A stretch of DNA of 64,000 bases from Romanomermis culicivorax (taxonomy: Eukaryota > Nematoda > Enoplea > Mermithida > Mermithidae). The stretch spans positions 310,001-374,000 of the forward strand of contig CAWUHX010000153.1 of assembly GCA_963922205.1 (NCBI GenBank). The letters are read 5' to 3'. Within the stretch, counting starts at the first letter, position 1. Each line of letters begins with the position of its first letter. The translations under genes and the position numbers were made by a program. The notes under the pieces were generated by a model, which was not told the origin of the DNA, did not search any database, and saw only the letters and a list, made by a program, of their open reading frames with translations. Shown piece after piece: positions 30,614-42,557 of the stretch.

Positions 30614-31806
30614 CTACCAATTGCTGTGGGCCTGATCGAAGTGAAATCCAACTGTAAAAAAATCATCAGGGTCACGTACCTGATGGCCATAAAGACGTCT
30701 GAAGCACTGTAATCCTGAAACCCTCTGGGAATGAGAGCTAAAATGATACACTCCCAGATATTCTCGGGTACATGTTCTGCATCAAAAAGGAAACCACCCT
30801 GCATTTGAAATATCTGGCAGTAGTCACCATATATTTCTGCCACGACATCATTGACCATTCTGTATACTATTAGCCTTTCCTGACAGTCAAAGGCAGAATA
30901 ATTGACCACCTCCCCATTTTTAAATGACATTTGACCAATCATTCATCTTTGCTCTCTTTTCCATTCCCAATAGTCAATTAGAGTCTCGGCTAATTGACCA
31001 GAAGTAGCATACTGCAGAGCTTCCCTCACCGGTCTATCAACCACATTCAATTTCAAGGTTTTAATCAGTTTTTCCTCTGATTCAAAATCAGGCTTAACCA
31101 CTATACTTCCCACCTTTTCGCTATAAAGTTTCTTGTCTTTGGCGGTATAGCTCATGGGGACTCATGAAGTTTTGCCAGACTCAGTACTAACCTCTCTGCC
31201 AGTTTTTGATACCATTCGCATCTGAGAGTACGTGGCAGCAGATATTGTGGGTTTATCCAATATTGTTTGACTCTTTGAGGCCTCCATTTTCAACTTTTGG
31301 GTTGTCCTGGCTTCCCGGGTTGTCGTTTCTTCAGCTGTGTCGTAGGAATGTTTTTGGGAACCATTCAGAGGTGTTCCTTTTGCTTGCTGTTCTGCTGCAA
31401 GTCTACATTGATGCACTTTACTTAATGGGACTCCACATCCTACTTTTTCTTTGGCTAATTGTCGGATAAATCTTTCGGACATTCCCTCAGCCATCATCTA
31501 CTGAACTTTTTCAGCAGAATAAACTTGGGGGATTCTTTCCTCCTAAATTTTACCCCTCTTCATCAGCTCTGTGGCTGATGCTGCTGAATCTGAGCTGTCA
31601 TCAGCGTAGGACTGCTCCTTCAACTTCTTTTGTAATGTCCTCTGGCGCAGGAACTCCTGCTGCACCATGTGTTTTTGTTCCATAATTTTTGCCTGGAGGG
31701 CTTCACATCTCACTTGCAAGTCATGAGCCTTAGCATCTTTAGGCTGGACAGCTATTTCCTGAGATGTTTCCTGCATCTTGTCCAGTCTAACATCTATTCC
31801 CGACAT
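30538..31806 (-). pseudogene. Extra module, middle part with coiled coil
   Basis: One frame is coding-like throughout, cut by TAG (31543), TGA (31162) and TGA (30943). The first 90 residues are heptad-like and rich in Gln, Lys and Glu (LQVRCEALQAKIMEQKHMVQQ), a probable coiled coil. The last part ([21 protein letters not shown]...[14 protein letters not shown]) looks like a folded domain I do not recognise. TAG at 30538 ends it while the sense passes to another frame (30613-30014). Confidence 0.5.
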
Positions 31807-31889
31807 TTTGGTTGCTGCCTCATCTAGAGTCTGGACTTTCTCCTCCTCTATTACTTGTTGTTGCTTTTAGCCTTCATGGAGTCTTTCTC

Positions 31890-33641
31890 CTACAATGTCT
31901 GGCTCGCAGGCTCCAGAATTTCCCCTTCTTCTTCCTCTGAACTGGACTCGGAGTTTGAATTTTGTATCTTCGGCAACAGCTGTTTTACTCTAGCTGGCAA
32001 AACAGCTGTTGCCGGAGGCATGGATTGCATGATAGTTACTACTTCGGGTTCTATTTCTGCCTGTTGCTGAGGTTGAGGTACTACAACCTGTTGTGCAACT
32101 GCTGGTTGCATTTGCAGCGGCACTACTACTGTAACAGCGGCTGCTTGCATAGCTCCAGTGACAACCGCTGGTTGCTGTGATTTGATCACTGGTGCTGGTG
32201 CTTGCTGCTAAGTCTTAACTTGTCCTGACCCTCCAGCTTGCACTGCCTGGGATGTAGAAGGACTGTTTAGCGGTACCTGGGAAACTAACTCACCAGCTGG
32301 GGTATATGTTAGCATATACCCATGCATGTCTGAGGCTAGCGTTCTCTCCCCCAAACTCTTGGAGACGAATTCTGGTCTGATTTTGAGTGTATTGCATGGT
32401 GTGTATGCCATGGGATAATCCATTGGATTTGCGTCTTCCCTCATGGGATACCATAGTCCCGGTGTCAGAGTCTCAAAACCTATGTAGTGAAAGGTTCTAC
32501 AATAATAAGGGTTTACCCTATAGGCTTCATCCTCCAAAATCAATTTGCATTGGTCCGTTTCGAGCGTTTCTTCTGCTCCTCTAAATTGCAGAGGCAGGAA
32601 TCCAAACTGATTTTGCTAAGTGTACACCCCTGTCTTCAAAGCATGCTGGGGTTCTGATGGTGGCAACATGGCGGCTAATTCTAAATAGTAAGCCAGGCAG
32701 TCACCTGACTTCCAGGACATACGTTTTATTGCTTCCTGGCCATCCCTGGTATAATTATTCAGGAAATTATAATTTAGCAGCTGTGCCATTTCAAAATCAC
32801 ACTCCGCTCTGGAATGAGGCCATGCCAAATGATAGGCCAAAGGCATGAACTTACAGACTTGCTTTAACTCCATGAAGTTTCGCTCATCCAAAACCTTAGA
32901 TATTTTGGCCAAGTTTGGCATGTAAAAATTGGTCTTATAGACTTCTTTATGGCCTTCGATGCCCACTGAGTAGTGGTTACTACCAGAGAATGCTTGTTGT
33001 GGAATATCATCGGGCTTCCCAGCTTGTAGCCAGTATAGCTTAATATTCTCATATAAAGTCAATGAGATTTTACTGTTTAAATCCCAGTAAGACTTACCTC
33101 TTCTGAGATTTTCCAGTATATCCACACTGATGTTGTCCCAATCTGGATCATGTATATTGTTGGGATCACTGTCCTCAGTGTAGCCATCATTTTTCAGTGG
33201 TTTATTATCCCTTGGGAATAAAGGGAAAAATCCACTTGGTAAGGGCATGTTTCACCCTCTGGCAGGATTCCTCTCGGACACTGGGATATATCACCCTCTT
33301 TCATTCCCCTGAATTTGCATGGCCCATCGATTGTACATTTCACATTTCATCATATGATACACCATACTAGGCTGTACCTGATCAGTTTCCATGGCCTGGG
33401 AACCTAGTGCCATATCATGGTTAATATGCCCTAGTATAACTGAATACTGTTGGTAAAAATGTAGGGCTACTGTGTTGATTTGCTTGGGTTCCATTCTATC
33501 ATGGTCGAAAACCTGCATTTGCATCAACAGGTAATCAGCCATGCCATAATAGATTGCGACAAACATAACTAATAAGAATAATATGCATCTAGAGCCACAT
33601 ATCTCAGCTCTTCCGGCAAAATACCTCTTTTGGCAAACCAA
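31890..33641 (-). pseudogene. Extra module, large unidentified protein
   Basis: A single frame reads about 580 codons interrupted by TGA (33291 and 33252) and TAG (32616, 32208, 31890). Content looks folded and non-repetitive ([42 protein letters not shown]), then a Gln/Val/Pro-rich stretch and an acidic Ser/Glu cluster ([13 protein letters not shown]). It overlaps the end of the exonuclease-like frame by 73 bp in another frame. I find no resemblance to a retroviral envelope (no signal peptide or clear fusion/transmembrane pattern). Confidence 0.55.
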
Positions 33642-34273
33642 TCATGGTTGGCCCGGAGTGTGAAATCGTATTGGTAGGGACCCACATCTATCAAGTAGAA
33701 TTCCATGAATAGTCCCTTTAACCTAAAGGTTTTGGAGGTTTTGGGACAAATGCCTAGCTGAAAACACTGTTTCTCTAGGTTTGGCCCTACCATAGTCAAG
33801 GTGAAGCAGTCTAAGTCAAAGAAGCAACCTCTGGTCCTCCTTATATATTCCCCCAAGGGGACTGTTTTGTCCTTATCCTTATTGTCTCGTCCTGTTCTGC
33901 ATATATTATATATGTTTACTAGATCCTCTAGTACCCAACATCCAGCAAATAGCATATCCCAATGTAGGAATTCGTGCAAACATACCCATTCCTTCTCTGC
34001 TAGGCCAGTAGTGTTGATAAGGTAGGTTTGACCATTCGATAGTGCGAAGCTGATATATGGAGCAAATTGATTACCCTTTGGATTGTTGACCTCTCTTATT
34101 TTGAACAAGGCTTCATCTTGGTTTTTCTTCACCACATCAAATCCACAAACTGGATGTCCTCTGAAGATTGATACTTTTCGGATATATTCCAGCGATGGAT
34201 GACCTTTCCCATGTCTACCAGGATTGGTTCCTTGGGATTGGCCAGCCAGTATCCGAAGGTTCCTTTGAAGCAT
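33569..34273 (-). pseudogene. DEDDy 3'-5' exonuclease-like domain in the retrotransposon
   Basis: A 234-codon frame. The end, WFAKRGILPEELRYVALDAYYSY, is a close match to motif Exo III of WRN/RNase D-type exonucleases (..L...Q..YAA.DAY.S), with the Y-x3-D catalytic pair kept. GCWVLEDLVNIYNI fits Exo II with its Asp, and PVCGFDVVKK fits Exo I but lacks the Glu of the usual D-x-E, so it may be catalytically impaired. An acceptable alternative reading frame upstream of about 34170 suggests the N-terminus is frameshifted. Such a domain is not part of standard Ty3/gypsy elements. Assignment is by motif order only. Confidence 0.6.
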
Positions 34274-34279
34274 TGGTCC

Positions 34280-35558
34280 AGCTCATGGACTCTGATGATC
34301 CTTTTGATGTTGTAGTCTAAATAATTTAAAATATTATGATTTTCAATGTTTTATTCCCCTCTTTTCAGCATCTATTTGAGGTCTATGATACAACAACACC
34401 ATTACACCAAGCAGGTTAAGTTTCACAGAAAGATACATTAGTGCGGGCTTGTGTTACGTGAGCCACTGATATAACAAACATTTAGCTGGTAGGCAGCTAA
34501 CACCCTTACCAAATCTTACCCTTGCTACCTCTACATGTTGGGAAGGGTAGATCTGATCTGATTGTACACCATTTGATTGGACACCAATCTCTGACCAGCT
34601 GCTTGGGGGACCAACTATGCTCCATTTGTAGGGCTCAGTATTAACAATTTTTATATCACTCGAGATTGATAATTTTTTATGATTTGGGTTTCCAAAAAGT
34701 GATATAATTCGATTTGAAAATAATTAATTTTTATTGAAATTTGATAATTTAAAATTCAATGGGCTGAACCCAAGGTTCCTGGTTTCCCTCAAAAGGTCTA
34801 ACACTCCCTGATAGCAGGTCTATTTCCAAATTAAGAAATAACACTCCCTGATAGCAGGTCTATTTCCAAATTAAGAAAGAGTTTCTGTTTCTCGGAACTC
34901 CCATTTTCTGTTCCCTCCAAGTCCTAACCTCGTCTACCCTTACTCGGGGCGCCGAGTTGGTCTTCCGAGCTCATTGGTGGTTCTGCTTGCCTTTTTGCAT
35001 TTTTTTCGAAAAATTTCTTTCTCTTTGAATAGAATGATTTCAAAATTTGTAAAAATTTTGCAAGCACTGAAAAAGTATAATTTAGCAGATTTGCTAATTT
35101 CCTTTTTATGTAGGATATGGAGGAAATTTTGACTTCTTCCTTCTGGTGGAAGTATAGAATTCAGATGAGTGGGGGCAGTGATAATTTACTTTGGAAAAAA
35201 TGAAAAATTTGAAAGTTATAATTTCTTGAAAAGATCAGAAAATTTTTGGGTTGTCACTTTGGTCTAAAATTCCGAAGAATTTTTCCCAAAGTCTGAGATA
35301 TATGAAAAAATTTACAAAATTAATATGAATACCACACAAACACAATAAATATTACAGAATTTTACAAAATAAATTTAAAGTAAGTACCTATGCATATGAG
35401 AAATACACAAAAGTAAAAAAATATGCACAAAGTTGCAGGTAGATTCCCCTAGAGTGAAATATCACAATGACTATAATTGATTTGGCCCTCTAGTTGTAAC
35501 ATTATGCGCCATATTGGAAAGTGAGGTACTTTCTTGGGGGTGGGGTGTCCTGATTGGC
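34280..35558. other. Non-coding spacer between integrase and the extra module
   Basis: No frame. It contains a perfect 40-bp tandem duplication at 34800-34839/34840-34879 and, on the minus strand, a weak acceptor-like site (attatttag) near 34310 upstream of the exonuclease-like frame. Confidence 0.5.
34800..34879. repeat. Perfect 40-bp tandem duplication
   Basis: Two identical 40-bp units starting aacactccctgatagcagg, back to back. No mismatch, so much younger than the LTR divergence of the host element. Confidence 0.9.
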
Positions 35559-37720
35559 TCAGGCTATTTGCAGTAAGACCCTAGTGGTCTCGTAACAAAA
35601 ATATTTCAACCTGCTGATTGAAACAATTTGGCCATTTAGCGGGTTGTCCCAATGAACAATAGTGACAACATTCTCCGCTGCTGGCAAAATGTTCGAAATT
35701 ATGAATGGACCACACCAAGGTAGTCCTAATTTTTTCTGCCTATCAACTTTGAGCAGAACCCAGTCCTTTTCTGTGAACATGTTCTTTGGACTTTTATTGA
35801 AGTATTTCTTCGATTTATCTGCAGCACTCTTGATATTTTTTGCAATATCCTCATACAAGTTGACTAAATGGTTTGTCAACACAAATTTGTAAGCCTCTGC
35901 ATTGATATCTGGCATTACAATGTTGTATGCTTTCGACAAGTTTAACCTGATGGTTGGTTCATGACCTCTAAGCAACAGAAATGGGGATTGCCGTGTTGCC
36001 GCATGTGGCGTAGCATTATAGGCAAAGACCACAGCTCTCCAATATCCGGGCCAGTTGTCCTTTTCTTCAATCCCCACTTTTTCATGCTGCTTTATAACTG
36101 TCTGATTGAATCTTTTAACCATACCATTTCCTTGAGGATGGTAAGCTGTTGTAAAAATTTTTTGACATACTAACAACTTGCAGATTTCTTTCATTAGATC
36201 TGAGGTAAAGCAACCTCTTCTATCACTGAGTAATCTAGTGAAGTCTCCTGTCTGAATACAATTGCTTGTAGAAAAGTATCTATAATGGTGCTAGCTGACT
36301 GATCAGGGATCAGTTCAGCTTCAACCCATTTTGTAAAATAGTCCTGAAAAACTATGACATACAGTCTCTTCTTATTGAGTGGAGAAATACCCACAATATC
36401 CACTGATACTATATCAAAAAGACCTTCTTGAATTATCAGTATCAGTGGTGGAACTTCTGCGTTTCCCGGGTTACCCATCTGACAAACTGGACAAAACTTG
36501 ATCCAGTGCTTGACAACCTTTTCTATTCCAGGCCACCAGAACTGTTTTTTAATCATAGCAAGAGTTCTCTTGAACCCTTGATGAGTCACGATAACAGCAC
36601 CATGGTACTGGTGCAAAGTATTGTCTCTCAGACAGGATGGAAGGACAACTTGATCATCAGCTCCCTGTCCCGCTTCCTGGTATAACACTTCATCCTGGAT
36701 ATAAAATCCACTGTGATACTTGGTTGTCCCATTTGGACCTAATCTATCAAAATAAGGTTTTAATACCTCATCTTTTCTCTGCAAGGGGGCCATGAGATCA
36801 TCTCTAATTAGTCTTTTTGGCAACTCATTTTCCTTTGGGTCTGTCAAGCTGAATTCCAGTTCTTTTTCCAGATATAACCAGGTAACTCTTCTTTCCTTAC
36901 CTTTTTGCTGATTACTCTCTTTTTCCTTTACTTGCTCTTGATTGTCATCAGGCAGAACTTGAGCCTGATCTTTCTTTTCTGCTTCCTTGGCCATTGTAGT
37001 GATGGCATTTATCAAGTTTGCTGGGGAACTAGATTCTGGATCACCCTCAGAATTTCCAGGGTATATTTGGGAGAATCTTAAATTTGCATCAATTCTTTGA
37101 CTTTCCCAGATTTTGTCCTGGCTTTTTGGCTCTAGATATAATGGAGTACCATCTTCAGGAGTCTGATCTGTCAAAATTGTGAATCTAGTAAGATGCATTT
37201 CCTCAATTTTCGGTGCTTCTAGATCCTTCAGATTTGACTCCGGTCTATCTTCTGAGAACATATGTTCCCATTTTGGCGGTATTTTTTCCATCTGATTGTC
37301 TGATTCATCCATTCTAGAAAGGAAATCTGCCATTGCATTCTGTTTTCCAGGCACATACTCTAGTTTATAGTTGAACTGAGAGATGAAGGAGTACCATCTC
37401 TTCAACTTACCATTGGTCATTGTATTCACCCACATTGAGAGTAAAGGCTTGTGCTCTGTTCTAATGATCACTCTATGACCTACCAGATAGTCCTTGTATA
37501 ACTTCAAGCCATACACTATGGCCAAACATTCTCTCTCCATGGGTGACCATTTTTTCTTGTCCGCTTTCAAAATTCTGCTAATATAAGCTATTACCCAGGG
37601 GTCAGACTTGGTCTCCTGGTAGAGTACTGCTCCCAGTGCTGTTTGGCTGGCATCCATCTGAAGGATGAAGTCCCCAGACCCGTCTAAAACTGGGTACCTC
37701 AGAAAAGGCACTGACAACAA
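35559..37720 (-). pseudogene. pol: RNase H and integrase of the 14.5 kb element
   Basis: 37720-36194 reads RNase H (FILQMDASQTALGAVLY, MERECLA, ADFLSR; the TDH box reads TEH), then a zinc-binding HHCC integrase N-terminus (HQYH..VTHQGF...KFCPVCQ) and the start of the catalytic core (VSVDIVGISPL). After a frame break near 36200 the core continues in 36194-35559 with HPQGNGMVKRFNQT, where the catalytic Glu (normally VERFN) is Lys. A C-terminal domain follows (EKDWVLLKVDRQKKLGLPWCGPF). Integration activity is therefore lost. Confidence 0.88.
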
Positions 37721-37739
37721 TGCATCCTTTAGGCTTTAG

Positions 37740-39341
37740 GCTACTTCCCAAACACTATTTTTTCCAGTTAGTTTGTATGAAGGTTCTACAAATTTAGCTA
37801 GATCTGGTATGAATTTCTTACACCACTGTAGCATTACTAGAAACCTTTGGAGTTTTCTCTTGGACTCTGGGATTCACACTTCTTCAGCTTCAGGGTCAAC
37901 TGAGCCTTTCATAGAGCCTGCAGGACTAGCTCTAAATTTATCAAATGTTCCTCAAATGCGTTTGAGAATACAATAATATCGTCAATATAGACTAGACAGA
38001 TCTTCCATACATAGGGGTGCAAAACTCTTTCTATCATGTGCTTGAACTCTGCTGGCCCATTCTTTAAACCAAAGGGCATTACTTTGAACTAATATAGCCC
38101 TTCCTGACATATGAAACCAGATATTTCTTTGCTTTCTTGGTCAATTGGCCCTTGAGAATAACCTGACTTAAAATCCAAGGTGGTATAAAATGTTGCACTT
38201 CCTAAACATCAATTCTGGGAATGGGATACTTGTCATCTTTTGTGACCTCATTTATACCCCTAAAGTCCATTACTCGTCACTTGGTACCATTTTTTCACCT
38301 ACTAAAAATAATGGAGCTACCCAAAGCGACTTTGATCGTTCTTTGACACCCTTTTTGAGCATATCTTGCACATGCTTACGAACATGTGGCCTTAAATTAA
38401 TAGCAGTCCTGTGATACTGTTTAGCCACAGGTGCTGCATTGCCTGTATTTATTTTACAGGTCAAATAGGGTTTAGTAGTTGGTGGGTCATTAGGCAAGCT
38501 TGATACGTCTATGTATATAGTGAGACATCCTATAGCTTGTTCCAATTGATCAGAAGGTATGTTGGATTTAGCTGGCATACTGTACAAAGCTTCCCTGAAC
38601 TCTTTCTCATAGCTTTGAGTAGAATCAGGTTTAGCTTGAACTGCACAAGTTTGCAGCTTCTCCTCTTCTCCATCCATCTTCCCCTTTAGTTGATCTTGAT
38701 TAGAGGAATCGCATAACAAAATTAGTATAGCCAAATATTTGATCTTGTTTCAAATGGCATCCGGATCCTGTGTTATTAGATACCATTACTACAAAATCAT
38801 TTTTAGTACCATCTACTATAGTACTATCTATGTCGAACTGATTTTCTCCTTCCTGGGAATCTAATATGATTCCATTCAGATGATTTTCACCTACCTTGTC
38901 CCAAAGTTTTGCTTTCACAAGTATATCAGTACCACTAGGCAAGTAGACTTGATTCAAACTCACTACTGGCACCGAGAACTTTAAGAGGCAAATCTTTGGC
39001 TGACATTGCTCGGCGGTGCTGGTTGTAGATTCCACTGCACTCATGGTCATGACCTCTCCATAATTTGTTTGAGGCTGCTCTGGCATCACATATATCCTTT
39101 GTTGCGGATTGTTGAGCATCATTGTTCTGTTTCTGAAATCTATTATGGCTCCTACCTGAAGATGAGCCAAAAAGTCTGTTCCCACAATTAGATTTTTACC
39201 TGCCTCACGGATAACAATTGCTTTTACAGGAAACTGTCTACATAGGGTATCCATCCTAAATTGAATATACCCATATGCTTGGACACCATTAGCTACAGTA
39301 ACATTTAATATCCTTAGATATTCAGTATAATCAGGTTCCAC
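37740..39341 (-). pseudogene. pol: Protease and reverse transcriptase of the 14.5 kb element
   Basis: 39341-38700 reads the aspartic protease C-terminal half (REAGKNLIVGTDFLAHL, the flap and ILG-like region). The upstream part with the expected DTG is cut off by a repeat inserted at 39341-39690. A frame change near 38720 leads into the RT N-terminus (VRKHVQDMLKKGVKERSKS.WVAPLF). The polymerase core is heavily mutated, but the YIDD-type catalytic box is still readable on the minus strand near 37985. It ends where RNase H begins. Confidence 0.8.
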
Positions 39342-39690
39342 TCCCCCTATGATTTTCTAATCCTATGGCTAGCCATAGGGTAGCCCATGGACCCCCATAC
39401 TTTTGGTCGGAAAAATGTCAATTTTTTGATTAAAAATGTCAATTTTTGAACAAGAAATGGTCAAAAACATCAATTTTTCAGTGCTTCGCGCCACAAATGC
39501 ATTTTATATCATTTTATAGACAAAATTTACTACTTTTTAAACTCTTTTTTGGACTTTTTCGTGAAAAAATCGAATTTTTTTCTTCAGAGACCCCTCCCCA
39601 CAAAATTTTGGGAATTACTGACCCCGGGCCCAGAAAAAGTGGCCCAATCTACCCCCAGACCTCAGGGCTCTGTTACATGTATGGCTGCAA
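39341..39690 (-). repeat. Dispersed repeat (copy 2) inserted in the protease
   Basis: Inverted relative to 15147-15556. It shares the tggctagcca palindrome, ATTGACATTTTT-type tracts and the ggccc..aggtct end, and splits the gag-protease junction of the retrotransposon, so it inserted after that element. Confidence 0.7.
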
Positions 39691-39799
39691 TAGCATTCAT
39701 TTAGACAATACTGCCCAATACTACATTGGGGCAATTCACTCTCTAATCTGCCAGTACCACAGGATTCATTTGTCATTGCCTAGCAACCATCACACTTGA

Positions 39800-42312
39800 A
39801 TAATCCTTCTAGGGCTGCTGATTTGTGAATTGACCCTAGTGCAGAGTCTGAGTCGGTCCCGTGATAGCCTGAGTTGGCTGAGGTGGCTGGAATGCAGCTT
39901 GCTGCTGGAATTGCTGCATCTGCTGATACTGCTCTTGCAGTTTTTTCTGCCTTTTGAATTCCAGAAATTTGTTGTTATCTGAATTCTGTTCAAAATTTTT
40001 ATGGCCTTCCTGGTATCTGGAGTAGCCAACATGATAAGCACCTCTGCCTCTGATATTAAAGTTAGCATTCGGCTAACCTCCTCTACCTCTGTAGTTACCT
40101 TTAGCAAAATTGTTGAAGCCTCCCCTATTGAAGGTAGGGAAATTTGCTCTGCCTCTGCTCCTGCATTCAGACAAAACTCGCCATGTCCTGTAGTCTGCAG
40201 TATTATGTGTTATGTTCTTGTGTAATTCACACCATGGCTTTGTAGGATCTTGGGAGACTTGACCTTCCTGGCTAGTGCCAGGTATGGCCACATCAGACCA
40301 ATTTTCTGTTTGTCTACCATCAACTTTGTGCTGGAGTTGATCAAATTTTTTGACCAATTGTACCATTTCTTTAGAAATTTCTAACAGAAGAGACTCTTTC
40401 CTACCTTTTTTAGTCTGAGCCCTAGGGGCTTCTCAAACTGGAATTTCCTCTATTTCAGTTGAATCACTTCTGGACCTCTGGGTCTGGGCTGCTACTTGAT
40501 TACCTAAGCTTTGATATGGCTGCCGAAACCTTTGTCTCTGGCTTTGATGAAAACCCTCTGACTGATTTCATACTACTACAGCTATTTCAGGGTCTTGCCC
40601 ACTCTGCATGGCTACATCATTGATAAGAATCGGATCTTACTGAGTACCCTTTGGCCCATATCTTTGAAAAGCATTTTTATATCTACGTTCAATATCATTA
40701 ACTTGTACAGCTAAGTCATACCAAATTCTAAAGGTATGCTTAGAATTTTTCAGTTCAGACTGAAATGTGGGGTTACTCTTGTACACAAATGTGTCAATAA
40801 TCAGTCTCTGTTTTGACTGATAATCCAAATCTCCCTTTACAAGTTCCACCAAAGTGTTGATCCTCTTTAAAAAGTCAACGGCCTGTTCATTGGGTCTTTG
40901 TTGGATGTCAAATCATTCCCTGGTTAACATTTCCAGGCTACACTCTGGTGCAAAGACATTAATTATGGCTCTCCTGGCATCCGTATAGGTCATGTTACTT
41001 GCAACAGCCTTCAGTCTGCCTTTAGAAAGCCTCAGCAGTGCTTCATACTCAGCTAATTCAGGTGTTTCTCTAGGAAATTCCCCTTCCAGTGCTGTTAACT
41101 TGCTGATTTACCATACTTTCTTCTAAAAGTTTGGGTAATACACTTTAATGATATTCCTAATAACAATCTCCTGTGCCAAATTATTTGTTAGCATTTCTCT
41201 CTGATCATATGCTGCCCTTAGAACTGGATCCATGTCAGAGTTTAAAGATTGCAACATAATTTGATTAGGATCTCATTGCCCTGGTACACCTCCTTGATTT
41301 GATTGTACATTGTCTCTATCAAATCTGTAATCCCTATATGAGAAACATGCCAGTTGATCTGGTCTGAGGGTATTTGGATCAATTATATTTCCTCTACCAT
41401 CATAGACCACTCTTGTCAAAGTCGGATGCTGTGAAGTTATCTGATTTTGATACCTAAGGTCTGCTGATTGTTGGGCTCCCTTGAATCGAAGATCTCTAGC
41501 TGTACCTCTCCAACTTTTGGGCTCAAAGTTGAATCTTTGCCCTTCGTCAACTTCTGGCCTATTACTAGGCTTTGCGCCTGCATATGTTTCAGCCAAGAGA
41601 CATTTGTCTCTTTCTGCACCCCTATTACATGGTCTAACCTGTCTATCTGGCTCCTGTCTGCCACTTTCAGCTTCCCTCATATTGTTCTCTGTGGCGGCGT
41701 TCGTGACGATGTCAAATAAGGCTTTGACACTTCCTTTCAATTTGTGTAACTGCATCCCCAATTCTTGATTGGACATCTCTGGAGCTCTTTCTGGCTGCTG
41801 GAGTTGCTCCTGATCTTCTCAGATCCTCTCTAATCATTGCCGCTCGGTTTTCAGGTCCACTTCTTTCAAATTTAGTCGAATTTCAGGCATAACAATATCC
41901 TGTTTCAGTCCTGCTAATTTGACTCGCAGTGGTGATCTTTTGATGTTTCTTGGGGTGGCCCATTGGCATCTGGATTTGGATTCGCCAGGCCTGCCTCTTG
42001 CGGTTCCATGGCAATCATTGGCGGGCAGACTACTGGCACACCCACATCCTGGGGCGTAAATTGCATTGCCTGCTGTTGCAATGGCTGTACCCTTGCAGGA
42101 GTCTGATCTGGAATCACTGGGTCTGGGGCAGCATGACATTGCTGATCCCCGTCTCCCAAATAGACTACATTCCCCACACTCACCACTCTGGTTGGTGATC
42201 TATTCAAAGTATTACCTCTTGGTATCCTTTCATTTGGCATATTAAACCCTGCTAATTTTCTGTAGAAAACAGGAGGATATTCTTTACTCCTACTCTGACT
42301 ATGAAGTTCCAT
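39800..42312 (-). pseudogene. gag: Gag of the 14.5 kb element
   Basis: It starts in one frame (42312-41914) and continues in another from about 42139 to 39830, interrupted by stops at 41273, 41130, 41116, 40911, 40637, 40568, 40433 and 40073. A capsid-like helical region (AVDFLKRINTLVELVKGDLDY, HTFRIWYDLAVQVNDIE) is followed by a C..H..H-type metal-binding remnant (WCELHKNITHNTADY) in place of a CCHC knuckle, then an Arg-Gly-rich segment (NFAKGNYRGRGG, RGRGAYH) and a Gln-rich tail. It would bind the genomic RNA through the RG segment. All stops are one transition away from Gln, Arg or Trp codons. Confidence 0.75.
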
Positions 42313-42482
42313 TATGAGGAGTTAAAAGCAGCCACTTGTTGTGCAGATCCTTTCTTAAGAGTTTCAAGAAAAGATTGGGTTCTAGTCTGAACTGACCTGT
42401 TAGAGCTAATTCCTCAGCTAAGCCTCAGAGATTGCCCAACAGTCCTATTCCCCAGACCTGGCCACAACAACTATTAACTTAC

Positions 42483-42484
42483 CT
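42483..42484 (-). promoter_or_regulatory. Splice-donor-like site 2 in the retrotransposon leader
   Basis: Minus strand reads AAG/GTAAGT, a full consensus donor, upstream of the gag start. Confidence 0.5.
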
Positions 42485-42555
42485 TAATTGAGGGGCCTCA
42501 CAAAGCCCTCACAATCTCGTAGGAGAGAAAGGTTTCCCCTCTGGGACAGACTTAC

Positions 42556-42557
42556 CT
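42556..42557 (-). promoter_or_regulatory. Splice-donor-like site 1 in the retrotransposon leader
   Basis: Minus strand reads TGCAG/GTAAGT, a full consensus donor between the 5' LTR and gag. It could feed a spliced message for the downstream extra module. Confidence 0.5.

Noticed and set aside
31855..32180. Plus-strand frames rich in Ser, Leu and Cys
   Set aside because: Antisense of the Gln/Val/Glu-rich part of the retrotransposon extra module.
33569..34273. Reading the post-integrase ORF as an envelope gene
   Set aside because: No signal peptide, furin-like site or transmembrane anchor; motif order fits a DEDDy exonuclease instead.
28896..34280. Idea that the extra module is a separate element next to a shorter gypsy element
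   Set aside because: No second LTR or terminus was found between 34.3 and 35.6 kb, and the only LTR pair encloses both parts. Kept as a test in the findings.
34930..34990. Possible tRNA on the minus strand around gctcggaagaccaactcgg
   Set aside because: No cloverleaf could be formed and no B-box is present.
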